Below, one piece after another: positions 59,337-64,000 of a stretch of 64,000 nucleotides of DNA; the stretch's first letter is position 1, and the number at the start of each line of letters is the position of its first letter. Under the pieces are notes generated by a model, which saw only the letters and a list, made by a program, of their open reading frames with translations, was not told where the DNA came from and did no database searches. Both the position numbers and the translations under genes were made by a program. Source of the DNA: Phycisphaeraceae bacterium (GTDB lineage Bacteria; Planctomycetota; Phycisphaerae; Phycisphaerales; UBA1924); NCBI GenBank assembly GCA_015200025.1, contig CP054186.1, forward strand, positions 2,554,001 through 2,618,000, given 5' to 3'.

Positions 59337-61263
59337 GGCCGCCGCCCCCCACCCCGCGCCCGCGGGCACCTCTCCGCTCACGCTCACCGGCACGGCGGAG
59401 ATCACCGCCATCGCCGCCGGCGCTGGCGGGGCCGATGCAGAGAAGGCACTGCCTCGCTTCAAGATGCTGGCGTACACCGGGGGTGCCATGCGCGTCGCGG
59501 GCTGGCGTCATCTTGTGGTGCTCGATCTCGCCGGGCTGTCGGTCCCGTCGCAGAACCGCCCGATCCGGTTCGCGCATGACCCGGCCGCCGGCGTCGGCCA
59601 CACCGACGCGATCAAGGTCGAGGGCGGTCAGCTCGTGGCGACCGGTGTGATCTCGCGAGACACCGCGACCGCCCGCGAGGTGGTCGCGTCCTCGCGGAAC
59701 GGGTTCCCGTGGCAGGCTTCGGTGGGCGCGAGCGTCGAGGAGTTCGAGTTCATCCGCGAGTCGCAGAAGGCGATCGTGAACGGCCAGGAGTTCGCCGGTC
59801 CCATCAACGTTGTCCGCAAGGCCACGCTCGGCGAGATCAGCTTCGTGGACCTCGGCGCCGACGGGCGCACGAGCGCATCCATCGCCGCCCAGCAAGGCGG
59901 GGGCGGCAGTCCGGCCGGCGGTGATGTCGATCCCGCGCCCGGGGCGGGCGCAGCCGCGCTCCGCGCCGAGGCCCTCGCGGAGACCTGCCGTATCGCGGCG
60001 GTGCGGAAGATCTGCGCCGGCACGCACCTCGACATCGAGGCCCAGGCCATCCGCGACGGCTGGGACGCCACCCGCACCGAACTCGAAGTGCTCCGCGCCA
60101 GCCGCCCCAAGGCCCCGTCCATCCATGCGCCCGACACGAGCATCACCGGCGAGGTCCTGGAGGCCGCATGCTTCCAGAGCGCCAAGCTCGAGGGTCTCGA
60201 CAAGGTCTGCTCGGCCCAGGCACTGGAGGTCGCATCAAAGCGGTTCCAGAGCGGGCTGGGCCTGCAGGAACTGCTCATCGAGGCCGCGATCGCCAACGGC
60301 TACACGGGCCGGACCTTCCGCGATAGCCGCCGCGTCCTGGAGGCCGCGTTCGGCCGAGGCATCGAGGCCGGGATGACCATCATCGACGTTGGCGGCATCC
60401 TCTCCAACGTCGCCAACAAGTTCCTGCTGGAGGGCTTCTTCAGCGTCGAGCGCGTGTGGCGGAGTATCTGCGCCGTCCGCAATGTGTCGGACTTCAAGAC
60501 CGTCACGAGTTACCGCCTTGTCGGCAAGGACCAGTATGAGCAGGTCGCCCCGGGCGGCGAGCTCAAGCACGGCACCCTGGGCGAGGAGACCTACAGCAAC
60601 AAGGCCGACACCTACGGCCTGATGCTGGCGATCGACCGCCGCGACATCATCAACGACGACCTCGGCGCGATCACCACCGTGCCCCGGAAGCTCGGCCGCG
60701 GATCGGGTCTCAAGATCAACGACGTGTTCTGGACGGCGTTCATGAACAACGCCGCGTTCTTCGCCGTCGGCAACAAGAACTTCATCTCGGGCGCGGACAC
60801 CGCGCTGGGCATCGACGGCCTCACCAAGGGCGAGGTCACGTTCATGGACCTGGTGGACTCTGACGGCAAGCCCACGGGCGTGATGCCCTCGATCCTCCTG
60901 GTGCCGACGGCACTCTCAGCGGTGGGCACGCAGCTCTACAAGAGCGTCGAGATGCGGGACACCACAGCCAACACCAAGTTCCCCGTGGCCAACCCGCACC
61001 AGGGCAAGTTCCGCATCGAGGTCAGCCGCTACCTCTCCAACGCGCTCTACACCGGCAACTCGGCAAAGGCGTGGTACCTCCTCGCGGACCCCAGCGACCT
61101 GCCCGTCATCGAGATGGCGTTCCTCAACGGACAGGAGGCCCCGACCATCGAGACCTCCGATGCCGACTTCAGCCAGCTCGGGGTGCGGATGCGCGGGTAC
61201 CACGACTTCGGCGTCGCGCTGCAGGACCCGCGCGGCGGCGTGAAGAGCAAGGGCGAGGTGTAA
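59269..61263 (+). CDS. Prohead protease-major capsid protein fusion
   Basis: A 664-residue fusion of a prohead serine protease with a Mu gpT-like major capsid protein. The protease (to about residue 210) has GVISRDTATAREVVASSRNG, FPWQASVGASVEEFEFIRES and KATLGEISFVDLGADGRTS, with the catalytic His/Ser region. The capsid part starts near residue 330 and has NVANKFLLEGFFSVERVWRS and a strand-rich end. Fusing the two lets the protease be built into the shell. The start overlaps the portal gene in another frame. Confidence 0.88.
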   Translation: MATKTPTPTAPKARLAPKRLWLEAAAPHPAPAGTSPLTLTGTAEITAIAAGAGGADAEKALPRFKMLAYTGGAMRVAGWRHLVVLDLAGLSVPSQNRPIRFAHDPAAGVGHTDAIKVEGGQLVATGVISRDTATAREVVASSRNGFPWQASVGASVEEFEFIRESQKAIVNGQEFAGPINVVRKATLGEISFVDLGADGRTSASIAAQQGGGGSPAGGDVDPAPGAGAAALRAEALAETCRIAAVRKICAGTHLDIEAQAIRDGWDATRTELEVLRASRPKAPSIHAPDTSITGEVLEAACFQSAKLEGLDKVCSAQALEVASKRFQSGLGLQELLIEAAIANGYTGRTFRDSRRVLEAAFGRGIEAGMTIIDVGGILSNVANKFLLEGFFSVERVWRSICAVRNVSDFKTVTSYRLVGKDQYEQVAPGGELKHGTLGEETYSNKADTYGLMLAIDRRDIINDDLGAITTVPRKLGRGSGLKINDVFWTAFMNNAAFFAVGNKNFISGADTALGIDGLTKGEVTFMDLVDSDGKPTGVMPSILLVPTALSAVGTQLYKSVEMRDTTANTKFPVANPHQGKFRIEVSRYLSNALYTGNSAKAWYLLADPSDLPVIEMAFLNGQEAPTIETSDADFSQLGVRMRGYHDFGVALQDPRGGVKSKGEV

Positions 61264-61345
61264 GCCCATGGGTGAAGGCGCAGAGATCGGCGGAGGCATT
61301 GGCGAAGACGGCCCCGGTGTCATTCCGGGCCAAGGAGAAGGCAGC

Positions 61346-61693
61346 ATGGCAGCAGGACCGGCAAAGTTTGTGCATGAAGGCGAATCGATCGACTACACCC
61401 CGGGCGCGGATGTGCTCACCGGCGCTGTGGTCGTCCAAGCGGAACTCGTGGGCGTGGCGCAGGGCCCCATCAAGGCGAACCAGCTTGGCTCGCTCGCGGT
61501 GTCCGGGGTGTTCGACTTCCCCAAGGCGCTCGGCGCTGGCAGTGCGCTCCCGGCTGGTAGCAACGCCTACTGGGACGCCGGCGCGCAGAACGCAACCAAG
61601 AACGCCGCGGCGGGCGCCAACAAGCTCATCGGCAAGACGGTGAAGACCACCGTCGATGCCGACACGACCGTTCGCATCCGCCTCCTGCAGTGA
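61346..61693 (+). CDS. DUF2190 capsid decoration-type protein
   Basis: A 115-residue protein with FVHEGESIDYTPGADVLTGA, VVQAELVGVAQGPIKANQLG and VSGVFDFPKALG, the DUF2190 pattern. Such proteins lie next to phage capsid genes and may decorate or stabilise the head. AAGGAG before ATG 61346 favours this start over ATG 61268. Confidence 0.8.
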   Translation: MAAGPAKFVHEGESIDYTPGADVLTGAVVVQAELVGVAQGPIKANQLGSLAVSGVFDFPKALGAGSALPAGSNAYWDAGAQNATKNAAAGANKLIGKTVKTTVDADTTVRIRLLQ

Positions 61694-61708
61694 CCGTCGG
61701 AGGCATAC

Positions 61709-62089
61709 ATGGGCGACCTGCTCGATCGCGGCTCGGCGTTCCTGGATGACCAGCGGCACAAGCACATGAGCCGCACCGTGGTGTACCAGCGCGGGGCCGA
61801 AGCCAAAGAGGTCCTGGCGACCATCGGCAGGACCGAGTTCGAGCAGGCAGACGACGCCGGGCTGATTCACCGCGTCGAGTCGCGGGACTTCCTCGTGCGG
61901 GCGGCGGACCTGGACCTCGGTGCTGGCCCGGTGCTGCCGCGAGCCGGTGATCAGGTGCGTGAGACGGTCGGGACGAGCGTGTTCGTGTACGAGGTCAACG
62001 CGCCGGGCGGACAACCGCCCTTTCGATACAGCGACCCCTACCGCAGGGTTCTTCGGATTCACACCAAGCACATCGCTACGGAGACGTGA
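61709..62089 (+). CDS. Phage head-tail connector-like protein
   Basis: A 126-residue protein (QRHKHMSRTVVYQRGAEAKE and later DFLVRAADLDLGAGPVLPRA) of the type found after capsid genes, probably a head-tail joining protein. It is strand-rich and has no membrane segment. Its stop overlaps the next start (TGATG). Confidence 0.65.
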   Translation: MGDLLDRGSAFLDDQRHKHMSRTVVYQRGAEAKEVLATIGRTEFEQADDAGLIHRVESRDFLVRAADLDLGAGPVLPRAGDQVRETVGTSVFVYEVNAPGGQPPFRYSDPYRRVLRIHTKHIATET

Positions 62090-62367
62090 TGAGCGACGGG
62101 AACGGACAGAACGGGAGCAATGGAACACGGGCCCGGTGGGCTGGTGTGCTCATCACCGTCATCCTCGCCGCCGGCGCGATGACGGTGCAGTGGGGCGTGG
62201 TCACCACCAAGCTCCAGCAGGTCGAGAAACGCCTCGATGAGTTCATCGGCGAGGCCCGCTCCATCCGGGCCGACTACCAGGCGATGGAACGCCGCGTGTC
62301 TTACCTCGAAGGCAAGGTGGCGGGGCTGAGCGCCGCGGCGGAGGCAGGGAAGGTGGGCCGCCCATGA
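62089..62367 (+). CDS. Small membrane-anchored coiled-coil protein (XhlA/holin-accessory-like)
   Basis: A 92-residue protein with a single membrane helix (WAGVLITVILAAGAMTVQW) and a long coiled coil (KLQQVEKRLDEFIGEARSIR). The layout resembles XhlA-type lysis accessory proteins and spanin-like anchors, but it sits among connector genes, not in a lysis cassette. Start codon options are ATG 62089 and GTG 62086. Confidence 0.65.
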   Translation: MSDGNGQNGSNGTRARWAGVLITVILAAGAMTVQWGVVTTKLQQVEKRLDEFIGEARSIRADYQAMERRVSYLEGKVAGLSAAAEAGKVGRP

Positions 62368-62795
62368 GCACCATCGCCGCCATCGCCGACGCCGTCGCCA
62401 CGCACATCAACGCCGGGACCTTCTCTCAGCCGGTGAGCGCTGAGAGGATGTACCAGCCCGCGTTCACGCTGGAAGACCTGGCCGACCTGCGCGTGTCGGT
62501 CGTGCCTCGAACGGTCGGCATCGCGGCCGCCACCCGCGACAGCAGCGTCTTCGAGTGCGTCGTGGATGTGGGTGTCCAGAAGAAGCTCCCGGCAGAAGGG
62601 ACCGACGCCGAGATCGATTCCCTGCTCGATCTCGTCGAGGAGATCACCGATCACCTGCGGCTCGGCCGGCTGCCCGATGCGCCGGAGGCGGCGTGGGCCG
62701 GAATCGCCCACGAGCCCGTGGTGTCGAGCGAGTCACTGGAGCAGCACCGGGTGTTGACGAGCGTCCTGAGCGTCACGTACCGGGTGCGGAGGTAG
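62364..62795 (+). CDS. Phage tail completion/terminator-like protein
   Basis: A 143-residue protein. It opens STIAAIADAVATHINAGTFS, has VVDVGVQKKLPAEGTDAEID and DSLLDLVEEITDHLRLGRLP, and ends in strands. This is the usual pattern for tail terminator or minor tail proteins just before the tube gene. It is coupled to the previous gene (ATGA). Confidence 0.7.
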   Translation: MSTIAAIADAVATHINAGTFSQPVSAERMYQPAFTLEDLADLRVSVVPRTVGIAAATRDSSVFECVVDVGVQKKLPAEGTDAEIDSLLDLVEEITDHLRLGRLPDAPEAAWAGIAHEPVVSSESLEQHRVLTSVLSVTYRVRR

Positions 62796-62797
62796 CC

Positions 62798-63055
62798 GTG
62801 CGGAACATTGTGTTCATCAAGGTGGATCTTGAGGAAGGCGAGAAGCCGCTCTCAAACTCACGGCTTGTAGCGACGTTCACGCTGATGGCGGCGCACACGA
62901 ACACGCAGGCCATGTCGCTCTCTGACGGCAAGGGCGTCGAGATCCCGATTCCCGCGGGTACCCAGCTGCCGTTTGAGCAAGTCAACCTGGCTGACATCTT
63001 CGTGCGGAGCAAGTCGGGTGAAGTGGCGTTTGTGGTTGGCCACACGGCCGGATAG
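62798..63055 (+). CDS. Small hypothetical phage protein
   Basis: An 85-residue strand-rich protein (VRNIVFIKVDLEEGEKPLSN, then GVEIPIPAGTQLPFEQVNL). The GTG start is preceded by GGAGG. Its position between terminator and tube genes suggests a minor structural protein. Confidence 0.65.
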   Translation: MRNIVFIKVDLEEGEKPLSNSRLVATFTLMAAHTNTQAMSLSDGKGVEIPIPAGTQLPFEQVNLADIFVRSKSGEVAFVVGHTAG

Positions 63056-63070
63056 AGCAGGAGAACAACG

Positions 63071-63499
63071 ATGGCGATCAAACTCGGCATGGAAGCGAAG
63101 CTGCTCTTCAAGGTCGGCGGGCAGGCCGGCGGCGGAGCGTGGACGGTTCTCGGCAACACGCGCGACGTGACCCTCAGCCTCGAGGCGGGGGAAGCGGACG
63201 TGACCACCCGTGCCAACAGCGGCTGGCGGGCGACGGTCGCCACGCTCAAGGAGGCGAGCGTCGAGTTCGAGATGGTCTGGGACACAGCGGACGCCGGGTT
63301 CACCGCCATCAAGAACGCGTTCTTCGGCAACGACCCCATCGGCTTCCAGATCCTGGATGAGACCAGTGGGCAGGGCCTGCAGGCGGACTTCTCCATCACC
63401 AACTTCTCGCGGAACGAGGCACTGGAGGAGGCGATCACGGTGTCCGTCACGGCGAAGGTGACGTACTCGGCGACGGCGCCTTCATGGATTGGTGGCTGA
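63071..63499 (+). CDS. Phage major tail tube protein, TP901-1-like
   Basis: A 142-residue protein typical of siphovirus tail tubes: LGNTRDVTLSLEAGEADVTT, WRATVATLKEASVEFEMVWD and PIGFQILDETSGQG. The length and the strand-rich pattern fit. It implies a siphovirus-like tail, probably long and non-contractile. Confidence 0.85.
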   Translation: MAIKLGMEAKLLFKVGGQAGGGAWTVLGNTRDVTLSLEAGEADVTTRANSGWRATVATLKEASVEFEMVWDTADAGFTAIKNAFFGNDPIGFQILDETSGQGLQADFSITNFSRNEALEEAITVSVTAKVTYSATAPSWIGG

Positions 63500-63503
63500 G
63501 CCT

Positions 63504-63543
63504 GTCGGATCGCTGTCGGATTGGCGTCGGATTCCTGTCGGTT
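63504..63543 (+). repeat. 11-bp phased GTCGGAT repeats
   Basis: GTCGGAT occurs at 63504, 63515 and 63526 and as GTCGGTT at 63537, exactly 11 bp apart. They fill the gap between tail tube and tail chaperone-like genes. One-turn spacing would place a bound protein on one face of the DNA. Confidence 0.6.
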
Positions 63544-63563
63544 CCTGATTGACGGAGGCACGG

Positions 63564-64000
63564 ATGCGATCGTTCAAGGACAACCAGGGGCGGCAGTGGT
63601 CGGTGGAGGTCAACGTCACCGCCATCAAGCGTGTGCGCGGGCTCACCGGCGAGGACCTCATGCAGGTCATCGAGGGGACGCTGATCGAGAAGCTGATCCG
63701 CGATCCCGTCCTGCTCTGCGACGTGGTCTACGCGATCTGCAAGCCCGAGGCGGACTCACGCAGCGTCTCCGACGAGGAGTTCGGCAAGTCGATGGCGGGC
63801 GACGCGATCGAAGCCGCGACGACGGCGGTGCTGGAGGAGCTCGTGGGTTTCTGCCCGAGCCCGAGGGACCGGGCCAACCTCGGGCGGGTGCTCCAGGCCA
63901 CGCGGAAGGTGATGGACCGGGCGCGGGACCTGGTGGAGAAGAAGCTCGACAGCGGGGAACTGGATCGGCTGGCGGACCGCCTGCTCTCCGGGGAAGCGAC
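63564..64000 (+). CDS. Tail assembly chaperone-like protein (cut by window edge)
   Basis: The first 145 residues of a protein following the tube gene, where tail assembly chaperones normally lie. It has GGAGG before the ATG. The sequence is helical (TAIKRVRGLTGEDLMQVIEG and RATRKVMDRARDLVEKKLDS-like stretch near the end). The gene runs past 64000. Its role is inferred from position. Confidence 0.6.
   Translation, partial: MRSFKDNQGRQWSVEVNVTAIKRVRGLTGEDLMQVIEGTLIEKLIRDPVLLCDVVYAICKPEADSRSVSDEEFGKSMAGDAIEAATTAVLEELVGFCPSPRDRANLGRVLQATRKVMDRARDLVEKKLDSGELDRLADRLLSGEA

Overview
The window is high-GC DNA from a bacterium that is most likely a planctomycete, perhaps of the Phycisphaerae. The main pointers are a DUF1559-like prepilin with an FTLIELLVV leader (34770-35690), DUF1559-style secreted hypotheticals, and small Cys/His-rich proteins around the metal genes. 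This placement is an inference from family style, not a computed result. I see no rRNA or tRNA gene.

Layout. (1) 1-7478, minus strand: a metal-efflux cluster with a Cys/His-rich protein, a CzcC/TolC-type lipoprotein, a Zn/Cd/Pb P-type ATPase, a Cys-rich protein, a periplasmic adaptor and an ABC ATPase cut by the left edge. (2) 8030-18940, plus strand: mobile element 1. It opens with a site-specific recombination cassette (small ORF, DUF2924, large serine recombinase, HTH protein), followed by small genes, a sigma-like gene, a deoxyribosyltransferase-like gene, a primase-polymerase/helicase-like protein, an origin-like non-coding block, and a five-gene module with a HARE-HTH protein. It has no capsid, terminase or tail genes. 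(3) 18950-38924: a metal and redox island. It holds a copper block (CopA, CsoR, CopZ, Csp-like storage protein, multicopper oxidase, DUF5676, TolC, DUF1622), a heptaheme cytochrome c with a membrane partner, a heme oxygenase, mercury transport and MerR genes, a prepilin, and two efflux genes broken against each other (CzcA/CusA and CDF). (4) 38966-64000 and beyond: mobile element 2, a prophage. It has a second recombination cassette, an unknown two-gene cargo, a sigma-like gene, recombination and replication genes (Sak4-like ATPase, DUF669, RusA, helicase, primase-polymerase), a second origin-like block, a ParB/methyltransferase, an inverted copy of the five-gene module, then terminase, portal, protease-capsid fusion, connectors and tail tube.

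Elements 1 and 2 are clearly related. They share the recombination cassette, the primase-polymerase, a roughly 250-bp non-coding block with inverted repeats, the five-gene module, a pair of GCCCACA sites 21 bp apart upstream of that module, and the same hairpin inside it. Element 1 looks like a capsid-less relative (a satellite, or a decayed prophage) lying next to metal-resistance cargo. In the copper block, CsoR probably represses the copZ promoter through a near-perfect palindrome over the -10 element. A MerR protein probably acts on a 20-bp-spacer promoter in front of a Cys-rich lipoprotein.

The most unusual structure is a pair of related arrays with an exact 21-bp period (23922-24161 and 32250-32459). 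Each has an ACGGGCGT-like core and variable spacers, and both lie in intergenic DNA of the metal island.
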